Shown piece by piece: positions 8,779 through 17,273 of a DNA stretch of 64,000 nt; the stretch's first letter is position 1; every line of letters begins with the position of its first letter. The position numbers and the translations under genes are program-made. The stretch comes from Holophagales bacterium (GTDB lineage Bacteria > Acidobacteriota > Thermoanaerobaculia > UBA5066). Location of the stretch: contig JADJVF010000001.1 of the NCBI GenBank assembly GCA_016716705.1, forward strand, positions 186,001 to 250,000, read 5' to 3'. Below the pieces are notes generated by a model. It was not told the DNA's origin and did no database searches. It saw only the letters and a program-made list of their open reading frames with translations.

Positions 8779-9681
8779 ATGAAGGTCGTCGTCACCGGCG
8801 GGACCGGCTTCCTCGGACGCGGCCTGGTCGCGGCCCTTCTCGGAAAGAGCCACGAGGTGGACGTCGTCACCCGTGACCCGGCGAACGCATCGGTTCCCCC
8901 GGGTGCCCGTGCCGTCTCCTGGAGCGACCTGGCGACGGCCGTCGACGGCGCCGGCGCCGTCGTCAACCTCGCCGGGGAGACGATTGCCCAGCGCTGGACC
9001 GCGCCCGCGAAAGCCCGGATCGTCGGCAGCCGGGCCAGCGCCGCCGAACGGGTCGGCGCGGCGCTGCGGGCCGCGAGGAACCGGCCGAACGCGCTCGTCA
9101 ACGCCTCGGCCGTCGGTTTCAACGGGAACCGCGGCAACGAGGAGCTGACCGAGTCGAGCGGCCCCGGCACCGGGTTCCTGGCCGAGACGACGCTCGCCTG
9201 GGAAGAGGCGGCGCGACGGGCCGCCCCCGAGGGGGTCCGCCTCGTCCTCCCTCGCATCGGAATCGTCCTCGGCGAGAAGGGAGGGGCGCTCTCGAAGATG
9301 CTCCTCCCGTTCCGCCTCGGCCTCGGCGGGCCGCTCGGGAGCGGGACGCAGTGGATGTCGTGGATCCACCGCGACGACCTCGTCGCGCTCCTCGTCGCGG
9401 TTCTCGAGGATCCTCGTTTCGAGGGCCCGGTGAATGCCACGGCCCCCGCCCCCGTCACGATGAAGGAGTTCGCCTCGACGCTCGGCCGGGTCCTCCACCG
9501 CCCCGCCTTCGTCCCGGCCCCGGCCTTCGCGATCCGGGCCGCGATGGGGGAAATGGCCTCGCTCGTCCTCGACGGGCAGAGGGCCCTTCCGGCGAAGGCA
9601 TCCTCCCTCGGCTTCCGGTTCCGGTTCGAGAAGCTCGAGCCCGCCCTCAGGGAGATCCTGGACCACGCCTCGGGCAACTGA
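8779..9681 (+). CDS. TIGR01777 family NAD(P)-dependent epimerase (YfcH-like)
   Basis: 300 residues. A Rossmann start 'MKVVVTGGTGFLGRGLVAAL' has the GxxGxxG dinucleotide site. The family landmarks 'VVNLAGETIAQRWT', 'NASAVGFNG', 'LRIGIVLGEKGGALSKMLLPFRLGLGG'-type segment and 'GTQWMSWIHRDDLV' are present, followed by the C-terminal DUF1731-like tail 'KASSLGFRFRFEKLEPAL'. These are atypical short-chain reductases; the E. coli homologue is YfcH and the substrate is not settled. The catalytic Tyr-x-x-x-Lys is absent, as is usual in this subgroup. It lies directly after the small helical protein. Confidence 0.85.
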   Translation: MKVVVTGGTGFLGRGLVAALLGKSHEVDVVTRDPANASVPPGARAVSWSDLATAVDGAGAVVNLAGETIAQRWTAPAKARIVGSRASAAERVGAALRAARNRPNALVNASAVGFNGNRGNEELTESSGPGTGFLAETTLAWEEAARRAAPEGVRLVLPRIGIVLGEKGGALSKMLLPFRLGLGGPLGSGTQWMSWIHRDDLVALLVAVLEDPRFEGPVNATAPAPVTMKEFASTLGRVLHRPAFVPAPAFAIRAAMGEMASLVLDGQRALPAKASSLGFRFRFEKLEPALREILDHASGN

Positions 9682-9700
9682 CGGCGAGCCCCTCCACGGG

Positions 9701-9706
9701 TAGACT
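9701..9706 (+). promoter_or_regulatory. Putative -10 element (TAGACT), leaderless
   Basis: TAGACT ends six bases before ATG 9713 of the hydroxylase large subunit. CTGACG at 9678-9683, 17 bases upstream, is a weak match to a -35 box. No ribosome-binding site lies between. Confidence 0.45.
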
Positions 9707-9712
9707 CGCTCG

Positions 9713-11917
9713 ATGGCGCCCTCTGTCGGAAAGTCCGTTCCCCGCGTCGACGGCCCCGCGAAGGTGGCCGGCTCGGCGCGTTACGTCGACGATCTCGTCC
9801 TTCCCGGGATGCTCCACGGCGCGACCGTCCGGAGCGACGTCGCGCGCGGCCGCCTCCTCGGCGTCGACCTCGACCCCGCCTTCGACTGGAGCGGGATCAC
9901 CGTCGTCACCGCCGACGACGTCCCCGTGAACGCCGTCCCGATCATCGAGACCGACCAGCCGGTCCTGGCGAAGGACGAGATCCGGCACGCCTACGAGCCG
10001 GTCGCCCTCCTCGCCTGCGAGGACCGGCTCCGGCTGGAGAAGGCGCTGCGGCACGTCACGCTCCGCGTCGAGCCGCTCCCGCCGGTCCTGACGATCGACG
10101 ACGCCCTCGCGGCGCGCGAGGTGATCCGCCCGCCCGACAACGTCTTCAAGCGCTACCTCATGACGAAGGGGCGCGGCGGGGCAGCGGTCGACGGGTGCGA
10201 GGTCGTCGTCCGCGGCGTCTACGAATCGGGAGCCCAGGAGCACGTCTACATCGAGCCGAACGGGATGATCGCCTTCTGGGACGACGACGGCGCGCACGTC
10301 GAGGGCTCCCTCCAGTGCCCCTACTACGTCCAGAAGGGGGTCAAGGGGGTCTTCGGCCTCCCCGACGACGGAGTCGACGTGACGCAGGCCGTCACCGGCG
10401 GCGGCTTCGGCGGCAAGGAGGAGTACCCGACGCTCCTCGCCCTCCACGCCCTCCTCCTCGCGAAGAAGTCGGGCCGCCCCGTGAAGCTGATCTACGGCCG
10501 CCAGGAGGACGTCGAGGCCTCGACGAAGCGGCACCCCTCGCGCGTCGAGATCGCGAGCGGCTGCGACCGGGACGGGACGCTCCGCTCCGTCTCCATCCGC
10601 GTCCTCTTCGACGGCGGCGCGTACGTGACGCTCACCCCCGTCGTCCTCTCGCGCGGCGCTCTCCACGCCTGCGGCGCGTACCGCTGGGAGGACGTGACCG
10701 TCGAGGCCATCGCCGTCGCGACGAACACGCCGCCGAACGGCGCCTTCCGCGGCTTCGGCGCCCCGCAGACCGTCTGGGCGATCGAGCGTCACATGGACCG
10801 CGTCGCGCGGACGCTCGGGATCGACCCGATGGAGCTGCGCCGGAAGAACCTCCTCCGCCTCGGCGACACGACGGCCACGGGGCAGACGCTCAAGGAGTCG
10901 GTCGGCGTCCAGGAGTGCGTCGAGAAGGCGATGGCGGCGAGCGGATTCACCCAGAAGCGCGCTCGCGGACCGGTCGTGACCGGGCGTGTCGCCCGGGGCA
11001 TCGGCGCCTCCGTCTTCCTCCACGGCGCCGGCTTCACCGGCTCGGGCGAGAAGTACCTGAAGGGAAGGGTCGCGGTCGACCTCCTCCCCGGCAGCCGCGC
11101 CCGCGTCCGGACCGCCTCGACCGACATCGGACAGGGGACCGAGACCGTCTTCCGGCAGATCGCCGCCGACGCCCTCGGCGTCGCGGTCGACGCCGTCGAC
11201 TTCGCCGTCCCCTCGACCAGGCACGTCCCCGACTCGGGACCGACCGTCGCCTCGCGGACCGTGATGGTCGTCGGCTCGATCGTCGAGAAGGCCGCGAGCG
11301 CGCTCCGCGTGCGCGTCGGCGAGGAGGCGACCGTCTCGGGCGTCTCCCGCGAGGCCGCCTGGGATCGGCTCGCCGCCGACCCCGGGCGCGCGACGGCCCT
11401 CGTTCAATACGAACCGCCGCCGGGAGTCGTCTGGGACGACGCGACCTACTCGGGCGACGCCTACCCGGCGTACGGCTGGGCCTGCGACGTCGCAGAGGTG
11501 GAGGTCGACCTCGACACGTTCGAGACGAAGGTGACCGGCTTCTGGGCCGCCGTCGACGTCGGCCGCGTGGTGAACCCGATCCTCTGCGCGGGGCAGGTGG
11601 AGGGTGGAACGCTTCAGGCGATCGGCTGGGCGCTGACGGAGAAGCTCGTGACGAGAGACGGGAAGATCCTGAACCCGAGGATGACGAACTACATCGTCCC
11701 GACGAGCCTCGACGCGCCCCCGTTCACGACGATCCTCGTCGAGGCGCCCTACTCCCGCGGACCCGGCGGGGCGAAGGGAGTGGGCGAGCTGCCGATGGAT
11801 GGCGGCGCCCCCGCCGTCGCCGCCGCCATCGAGCACGCGACCGGCCTCGTCCTCGACCGCGTCCCCCTCCTTCCCGAAGACCTCTTCGAAGCCTCGCTGA
11901 AGGGAGACGCGCGATGA
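9713..11917 (+). CDS. Molybdenum hydroxylase large subunit (xanthine dehydrogenase family)
   Basis: 734 residues, the molybdopterin-binding subunit. Motifs in order: N-terminal 'RVDGPAKVAGSARYVDD', 'TGGGFGGKEE' (about 228), 'PPNGAFRGFGAPQ' (about 343), 'TDIGQGTETVF' (about 470), and 'GAKGVGELP' near the end with the conserved catalytic glutamate. 'AFRGFGAPQ' is of the xanthine dehydrogenase, aldehyde oxidase or 4-hydroxybenzoyl-CoA reductase kind, not the AYRCSFR loop of form I CO dehydrogenase. It hydroxylates or dehydrogenates an unidentified substrate, passing electrons to the 2Fe-2S and FAD subunits encoded next. The gene order is large, small, medium. The stop overlaps the small subunit start (ATGA). 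Confidence 0.9.
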   Translation: MAPSVGKSVPRVDGPAKVAGSARYVDDLVLPGMLHGATVRSDVARGRLLGVDLDPAFDWSGITVVTADDVPVNAVPIIETDQPVLAKDEIRHAYEPVALLACEDRLRLEKALRHVTLRVEPLPPVLTIDDALAAREVIRPPDNVFKRYLMTKGRGGAAVDGCEVVVRGVYESGAQEHVYIEPNGMIAFWDDDGAHVEGSLQCPYYVQKGVKGVFGLPDDGVDVTQAVTGGGFGGKEEYPTLLALHALLLAKKSGRPVKLIYGRQEDVEASTKRHPSRVEIASGCDRDGTLRSVSIRVLFDGGAYVTLTPVVLSRGALHACGAYRWEDVTVEAIAVATNTPPNGAFRGFGAPQTVWAIERHMDRVARTLGIDPMELRRKNLLRLGDTTATGQTLKESVGVQECVEKAMAASGFTQKRARGPVVTGRVARGIGASVFLHGAGFTGSGEKYLKGRVAVDLLPGSRARVRTASTDIGQGTETVFRQIAADALGVAVDAVDFAVPSTRHVPDSGPTVASRTVMVVGSIVEKAASALRVRVGEEATVSGVSREAAWDRLAADPGRATALVQYEPPPGVVWDDATYSGDAYPAYGWACDVAEVEVDLDTFETKVTGFWAAVDVGRVVNPILCAGQVEGGTLQAIGWALTEKLVTRDGKILNPRMTNYIVPTSLDAPPFTTILVEAPYSRGPGGAKGVGELPMDGGAPAVAAAIEHATGLVLDRVPLLPEDLFEASLKGDAR

Positions 11918-12384
11918 GCGTGACGCTCACGGTCAACGGCTCCCTCCTCACGCTCGAGGCGCCTCCCGCCGCGCGCCTCCTCGACGTCCTTCGCGAGCGG
12001 CTCGGCCTGACCGGGACGAAGGAAGGGTGCGGCGAAGGCGAGTGTGGCGCCTGCACCGTCCTCGTCGACGGCGTGCCGGTGAACTCCTGCCTCGTCGCCC
12101 TCGGCCAGTGCGCCGGGCGCGAGGTGACGACGGTGGAGGGGCTCGGCGACGCGCAGCACCTGACGCCGCTGCAGGAGGCGATGGTGACCGAAGGGGGCGC
12201 GCAGTGCGGCATCTGCACGCCCGGGATGCTCCTCTCGGCCGAAGCGCTCCTGCGCGAAAAGCCGGCGCCGACCGACGGGGAGATCCGCGAGGCGATCGCC
12301 GGCAACGTCTGCCGCTGCACCGGCTACCAGCGGATCGTCAACGCGATCACCGAAGGCGCCCGGCGCCGCGAGGTCCGCCCGTGA
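11914..12384 (+). CDS. Molybdenum hydroxylase 2Fe-2S subunit
   Basis: 156 residues, the usual length. The N-terminal plant-type ferredoxin cluster is 'GCGEGECGACTVLVDG' with a fourth Cys in 'VNSC'; the second all-helical cluster has 'CGICTPGML' and 'NVCRCTGYQRIV'. It relays electrons from the molybdenum centre to FAD. The ATG overlaps the large-subunit stop and its own stop overlaps the next start (GTGA), so the three subunits are translationally coupled and should form one heterotrimer or its dimer. Confidence 0.95.
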   Translation: MSVTLTVNGSLLTLEAPPAARLLDVLRERLGLTGTKEGCGEGECGACTVLVDGVPVNSCLVALGQCAGREVTTVEGLGDAQHLTPLQEAMVTEGGAQCGICTPGMLLSAEALLREKPAPTDGEIREAIAGNVCRCTGYQRIVNAITEGARRREVRP

Positions 12385-13264
12385 GCGTCGCCGGCCTCGC
12401 CCTCCACCCCTTCACCGCGCCGCGGAACCTCCCGGAGGCGCTCGGTCTGCTCGCCGAGCGCGCCGCGCGAAACGAGAAGACCGTCCTCCTCGCCGGCGGC
12501 ACCGACTGGTTCGTCGAGCGGCACGTCGCCCCGCCGGAGACGGAAGGGACGCTCCCTCTCGTCGTCGACGTCTCCCGCCTCGAAGGGCTGCGCGGGGTCT
12601 CGCTCGACGGCGACACGCTCCGGGTCGGCGCCGGGGTCACCTACCTCGAGCTGCGCAAGGACCCCCGAGTCGTCGCGCGCGGACCTCTCCTCGCCGCCAT
12701 GGCCCGCGACGTCGGCGCGCTCCAGATCCAGGCCCGCGGCACCCTCGCCGGGAACCTCGCCTCCGGCTCCCCCGCCGCCGACGGCGTCTGCGCCCTCGCG
12801 GCCCTCGACGCGACGCTCCTCCTCCGGAGCGTCCGCGGCGCGCGGCGCGTCCCGCTGTCGGGCTTCTACACCGGCTACCGCAAGAGCGTCCTCGCCCCCG
12901 ACGAGCTGATCGAAGCGATCGAGATCGCGCTTCCTCCCGCCGGCTCTCCCTTCGCGTGGCGGAAGGTCGGAACCCGCCAGGCGCAGGCCATCTCGAAGGT
13001 CGCCCTCGCGGCTCTCGCCGTCGTGGAGAACGGCCGCGCACCCGCCTCGGCCTCGGCATGGCCTCCGTCGCGCCGACGGTGGCTTTCCTCCCCGCGACGC
13101 GGGCGCTCGGGCTGTCGCGCCCGCTCGCGGAGATCACCGCCGCCGATATCGAGCGCGCCGTCCTCGCGGACGTCGCCCCGATCGACGACATCCGCTCGAC
13201 CGCCGCCTACCGGCGCCACGTCGCCGTCGCGCTCGTCACGAGGTTCTTCGAGGGGCTCTCGTAG
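12381..13264 (+). CDS. Molybdenum hydroxylase FAD subunit, with one frameshift
   Basis: About 294 residues after repair. The FAD-binding PCMH-type fold shows 'LLAGGTDWFVERH' and 'GALQIQARGTLAGNLASGSPAAD', the pyrophosphate-binding loops of CoxM/XdhB-type subunits, then 'FYTGYRKSVLAPDELIEAI' and the C-terminal CO_deh_flav_C domain. At 13035-13043 the frame moves from '...VVENGRA' to 'TRLGLGMASVAPTVAFLPAT'; one missing base explains it, and the second part ends with the expected 'HVAVALVTRFFEGLS'. It accepts electrons from the 2Fe-2S subunit. There is no sign of the extra 4Fe-4S loop of HcrB. The break is probably a sequencing error. Confidence 0.85.
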
Positions 13265-13308
13265 CGGAATCTTCCCGGCCGGGGCCGGTCTTACGCCTTT
13301 CGGTCTGC

Positions 13309-13334
13309 GCGCCACGGGCCGCCTCCAGTGGCGC
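13309..13334. terminator. Hairpin between convergent genes
   Basis: GCGCCAC (13309-13315) pairs with GTGGCGC (13328-13334) across a 12-base loop, followed on the + strand by CTTCTC. It sits between the ends of the hydroxylase operon and the yeiH-like gene and could stop transcription in either direction. There is no real T-run. Confidence 0.4.
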
Positions 13335-13338
13335 CTTC

Positions 13339-14274
13339 TCAGAGCTTCGGAATGAGGCCCGTGACGATCGCGGCGAGGGTCGCAGCGCTCACCAGGAGCC
13401 ACAGGACCACCCCCTGCGCGAGCGGCCGCACGCCCACCCTCCTCAGGACGTCGCCCGTCAGGCCCGTCCCGATCAGGAAGAGCGTCAGCACGAGAGACTG
13501 CCGCGCCACGGCGACGAGGGCACCCCAGAGCGGCGCCAGCGACGGCAGGAGCGTCCGCAGGCCGGCGGCCGCGACGAACCCGGCGATGAAGAGCGGGAAT
13601 TTCATCTTCTGGCCGGAGCGGGACAAGAGCGCGGCCAGAAGGACACACGGCATGATCCAGAGGGCCCGCGTCAGCTTCACGGTGGTGGCTAGCGCGAGCG
13701 CCTCCGGGCCGAACGCCGAGGCTGCGCCGACGACGCTGCTCGTGTCGTGGATCGCGAGGCCCGCCCAGAGGCCGAACTGTCCCTGGTCGAGGTGGATGAG
13801 GTGCCCGACGGCCGGGAAGAGAACCAGCGCGGCCGCGTTCAGGGTGAAGACGGTCGCCAGCGCGACCGCGATCTCGTCGCTCTTCGCCTTGACGACGGGG
13901 GCCATCGCCGCGATCGCGCTCCCCCCGCAGATCGCCGTGCCGAAGGAGATGAGCGTCGACAGGGGTCCCGTCGTCCCGGCGAGTCGGCCCAGGAGCAGGC
14001 CCACACCCAGCGTGAGCGCGATCCCCACCACCGTGTAGATCGCCGACCGGCCGCCGACGCGCAGGACCGTGCCGAGGCCGAGGCCGAAGCCGAGCCCGAC
14101 GACCGACGCCTGGAGGAGCACCCGGCTCCAGAGGGCCGCCCTCGCCGGAGCGGGATTCCCGACGAGGAGGCTGAAGAGGATTCCGGCGGCAAGGGCCGCA
14201 GCGGGACCGACCCACGGGAGAAGGCACGTCGCCGCGAGGACGAAGAAGAGGAGGACGCGCCGGCGATCGGACAC
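13339..14274 (-). CDS. YeiH/UPF0324 family transporter (putative sulfate exporter)
   Basis: 311 residues with about nine or ten membrane segments. The family landmarks are clear: 'LLQASVVGLGFGLGLGTVLRVG', 'STLISFGTAICGGSAIAAMAPV' and 'GLWAGLAIHDTSSVVGAASAFG', followed by 'FPLFIAGFVAAAGLRTLLP'. UPF0324 proteins carry the Cons_hypoth698 domain and are annotated as putative sulfate exporters on limited evidence. GTG start; an AATAAT hexamer ends seven bases upstream, and no ribosome-binding site fits the gap. It is divergent from the secreted metalloprotease gene. Confidence 0.88.
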   Translation of the reverse strand: MSDRRRVLLFFVLAATCLLPWVGPAAALAAGILFSLLVGNPAPARAALWSRVLLQASVVGLGFGLGLGTVLRVGGRSAIYTVVGIALTLGVGLLLGRLAGTTGPLSTLISFGTAICGGSAIAAMAPVVKAKSDEIAVALATVFTLNAAALVLFPAVGHLIHLDQGQFGLWAGLAIHDTSSVVGAASAFGPEALALATTVKLTRALWIMPCVLLAALLSRSGQKMKFPLFIAGFVAAAGLRTLLPSLAPLWGALVAVARQSLVLTLFLIGTGLTGDVLRRVGVRPLAQGVVLWLLVSAATLAAIVTGLIPKL

Positions 14275-14281
14275 GGGCAGG

Positions 14282-14287
14282 ATTATT
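14282..14287 (-). promoter_or_regulatory. Putative -10 element (AATAAT) of yeiH-like gene
   Basis: On the minus strand AATAAT ends seven bases before GTG 14274. It is one of few A/T-only hexamers nearby. TAATCC in the same stretch is an alternative with five-base spacing. Confidence 0.35.
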
Positions 14288-14345
14288 CCCCCTCCGCCGT
14301 CCGCTCCCCGCGCGATCCGGGCTTCCCGTCAGGGCCTCGCGGGCT

Positions 14346-14351
14346 TAGAGT
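14346..14351 (+). promoter_or_regulatory. Putative -10 element (TAGAGT), leaderless
   Basis: TAGAGT ends six bases before ATG 14358. The intervening CCGTCG cannot serve as a ribosome-binding site. TTCCCG 17 bases upstream is only a weak -35 match. Confidence 0.45.
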
Positions 14352-14357
14352 CCGTCG

Positions 14358-17264
14358 ATGCGTCTCGCCTCTCTCGCCCTCGTTGGCCTCGGCCTCGCAC
14401 TCGCCCTTCCCGCCGCCGCCGAGGGCCCGTTCCGGCCCGTCGAAGCGCCCGCCGAAGTGGCAGGGCTCGAGGCGACGACGGTCCGTGCCAGCGCCGTCCG
14501 CCCGTTCCACTTCGACGCCCGGCTCTTCGCGGAGGCGTTGAAGGACGTCGCCTTCGAGCGGGCCAACGAAGTCGGCACGCCCTCCACGCTCCTCGAGCTC
14601 CCCCACCCGGACGGCTCTCTCGCCCTCTTCCGCGTGATCGAGTCGCCGGTGATGGCGCCGGAGCTCGCCGCGAAGTTCCCGGAGATCCGCACGTTCCGCG
14701 GCGAGGGGGTCGACGACCCGACCGCCTCCGTCCGTTTCGAGCTCTCGCCGCGCGGCTTCTCGGCGATGGTCCTCTCGGCCTTCGGGGCCTGGTACGTCGA
14801 GCCGTGGTCGCGGCAGAACCGGGACACCGTCGCCTCGTTCCATCGTCGCGACGCCCTCCGCGACCCCCGGAGCCCGTTCGAATGCCAGGGTCCGGACGCG
14901 CACGACTCGGGCGAGGAGTCCGGCGTCCGCTCCGAGACGCGGGATCTCGGACCGGCCCCGATGCCGCTCGCGTCCGTCGGCCCGACGCTCCGGACCTACC
15001 GGCTCGCGCTCGCGACGACCGGGGAATACTCCGTCGCGGTGTGCGGCACGTCGCCCACGAAAGCGTGCGTCGCGGCCGAGCTCGTCGTCGCCGTGAACCG
15101 GGTGACCGGGATCTATGAGCGCGAGGTCGCCGTGAGGATGACGCTCGTCGCGGGCAACGACGCCGTCATCTACCTCGACGGCACGAGAGACCCCTACACC
15201 AACAACAGCGGCGGCGCGATGCTCGGGGAGAACCAGAGCAACCTGGATGCCGTGATCGGGAGCGCGAACTACGACTTCGGACACGTCTTCTCGACCGGGG
15301 GAGGAGGAGTTGCCTACCTGAGGGTCATCTGCAGTTCGAGCTCGAAAGCGGGCGGGGTGACCGGCAGCTCGAACCCGACCGGCGACGCCTTCTGGGTCGA
15401 CTACGTCGCCCACGAGATGGGGCACCAGTTCGGCGGGAACCACACGTTCAACGGCAAACAGGGAAGCTGCAACGGCAACCGCGCCAGCTCAGCCGCCTAC
15501 GAGCCGGGGAGCGGGTCGACGATCATGGCCTACGCGGGGATCTGCGGCTCGCAGGACCTCCAGCCCCACAGCGATCCCTATTTCCACGGCAAGAGCTTCG
15601 ACGAGATCGTCGCGCACGTCACGACGGGCGGCGGCGCCTCCTGCGCGGCGAGCACGGCGACGTCGAACTCGGCGCCGACGGTCGAGGCGGGCGCGGCGTA
15701 CACGATCCCCTCCCAGACGCCGTTCGCCCTCACGGGATCGGCGACCGACCCCGAGAGCGATTCCCTGACCTTCGGATGGGAGGAGTTCGACCTCGGCACC
15801 ATCGAAGCGGCGCCCCCGCTCGTCGACGATGGCTCTCGCCCCATCTTCCGCTCGTTCAATCCGACCGTCGGCCCGACCCGGGTTTTCCCGAAGCTCGCCG
15901 ACATCCTCGCCGGGACGACGACGTACGGCGAGACGATGCCTGCGACGACCCGGACGATGACGTTCCGCCTGACCGCCCGCGACAACCGGGGCGGCGGCGG
16001 CGGCGTGAACTCCGACACGACGACGGTCACCTCCCGGGCGACGGCCGGTCCCTTCGCGATCACCGCCCCGGCGTCCGCCGTCTCCTGGCCCGCGGCCTCG
16101 ACGCAGACCGTGACCTGGAACGTCGCGGGCACGAACCTCACGCCGATCTCCTGCGCGAACGTCGCGATCTCCCTCTCGACGGACAGCGGCGCCTCCTTTC
16201 CGACGACGCTCCTCGCCTCGACGCCGAACGACGGGACCCAGCCCGTCACCCTCCCGAACACGCAGACCGTCGGCGCGACGGCCCGCGTGAAGGTCGCCTG
16301 CGTCGGAAACATCTTCTTCGCGATCTCCCGGCCGTCGTTCACGATCTCGGCGCCCATGTCCCCTCCGACGGTGTCGGACATCAACCCTTCTTCGGGCACG
16401 ACCGCGGGAGGGACGACCGTGACGATCACGGGGACGAATTTCACCGGCGCCACCGCGGTGACGTTCGGCGTCACGGCGGCCACGTCGTACACGGTGAACT
16501 CGGCGACCCAGATCACCGCCACGACGCCGGCGCACGCGGCGGGAACGGTCGACGTCGCCGTGACGACGCCTGCGGGCACCGCGACGTCGACGGGCGGCTT
16601 CGCGTACGTCGCGCCGACACCGGCGATTGCGCTCGTTTCGCCGACCTCCGGCCCGACCGCCGGCGGGACTCCCGTCACGATCACGGGCTCCAGCTTCGTT
16701 TCCGGGGCGACGGTGTCGATCGGCGGCGTCGCCGCCACGTCCGTCGTCGTCGCCTCGGCGACCTCGATCACCGCCGTGACCGGCGCGCACGCGGAGGGCC
16801 CGGTCGACGTCGTCGTCACGAATTCGGGCGGCACCCCGGGAACGCTTCCCGCGGGCTACACGTACGTCGCCGGGCCGGCGGGTTCCGCCTTCTACACGGT
16901 CACGCCCTGCCGGATCGTCGACACGCGAAACGCCGACGGGCCCTTCGGCGGCCCCATCCTCGCGGCGTCGCCTGCACAGCGGGACTTCGCGCTCGCGTCG
17001 GCGTGCGGCGTCCCGGCCGACGCGAAGGTCGTCTCGGCCAACGTCACCGTGACGGGCGGCACGGCGGCCGGGAGCCTCCGGATCTACCCGGCCGACGCGA
17101 CGCTTCCCGTCGCCACGACGATCTCCTTCGCGGCCGGAAAGACGAGGGCCAACAACTCCCTCCTCCTTCTCTCGGAGGCCGGGGGCGCGGGACGCGTCAC
17201 CGTGAGGAACGACTCGCCCGGCCCCGTCCACCTCATCGTCGACGTGAACGGCTACTTCCGGTAG
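14358..17264 (+). CDS. Secreted zinc metalloprotease (reprolysin-like) with two IPT/TIG domains and C-terminal 'VDTR' domain
   Basis: 968 residues. Signal peptide (1-21, 'LALALPAAAEG'), a prodomain-like region to about 200, then a metzincin domain with 'HEMGHQFGGNH' (from residue 352; three His zinc ligands and the catalytic Glu) and a Met-turn in 'GSTIMAYAGICG'. It resembles M12B/M72-like bacterial zincins. Two immunoglobulin-like IPT/TIG repeats follow, starting 'PPTVSDINPSSGTTAGGT' (about 670) and 'ALVSPTSGPTAGGTPVTITG' (about 756). The last 125 residues, from 'FYTVTPCRIVDTRNADGPFG' to 'HLIVDVNGYFR', form a distinct domain that I know from many secreted Acidobacteriota proteins but cannot name. 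A secreted or surface-bound protease is inferred; the secretion system encoded in this window is a possible route. Confidence 0.85.
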   Translation: MRLASLALVGLGLALALPAAAEGPFRPVEAPAEVAGLEATTVRASAVRPFHFDARLFAEALKDVAFERANEVGTPSTLLELPHPDGSLALFRVIESPVMAPELAAKFPEIRTFRGEGVDDPTASVRFELSPRGFSAMVLSAFGAWYVEPWSRQNRDTVASFHRRDALRDPRSPFECQGPDAHDSGEESGVRSETRDLGPAPMPLASVGPTLRTYRLALATTGEYSVAVCGTSPTKACVAAELVVAVNRVTGIYEREVAVRMTLVAGNDAVIYLDGTRDPYTNNSGGAMLGENQSNLDAVIGSANYDFGHVFSTGGGGVAYLRVICSSSSKAGGVTGSSNPTGDAFWVDYVAHEMGHQFGGNHTFNGKQGSCNGNRASSAAYEPGSGSTIMAYAGICGSQDLQPHSDPYFHGKSFDEIVAHVTTGGGASCAASTATSNSAPTVEAGAAYTIPSQTPFALTGSATDPESDSLTFGWEEFDLGTIEAAPPLVDDGSRPIFRSFNPTVGPTRVFPKLADILAGTTTYGETMPATTRTMTFRLTARDNRGGGGGVNSDTTTVTSRATAGPFAITAPASAVSWPAASTQTVTWNVAGTNLTPISCANVAISLSTDSGASFPTTLLASTPNDGTQPVTLPNTQTVGATARVKVACVGNIFFAISRPSFTISAPMSPPTVSDINPSSGTTAGGTTVTITGTNFTGATAVTFGVTAATSYTVNSATQITATTPAHAAGTVDVAVTTPAGTATSTGGFAYVAPTPAIALVSPTSGPTAGGTPVTITGSSFVSGATVSIGGVAATSVVVASATSITAVTGAHAEGPVDVVVTNSGGTPGTLPAGYTYVAGPAGSAFYTVTPCRIVDTRNADGPFGGPILAASPAQRDFALASACGVPADAKVVSANVTVTGGTAAGSLRIYPADATLPVATTISFAAGKTRANNSLLLLSEAGGAGRVTVRNDSPGPVHLIVDVNGYFR

Positions 17265-17273
17265 AGCGCGCCC

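Noticed and set aside
9713..13264. Identification of the hydroxylase as aerobic CO dehydrogenase
   Set aside because: The active-site loop is AFRGFGAPQ and not AYRCSFR, and no CO dehydrogenase accessory genes are present.
14870..14895. TTCGAAT sequence resembling a tRNA T-loop
   Set aside because: It lies inside the metalloprotease coding sequence and no cloverleaf can be drawn around it.
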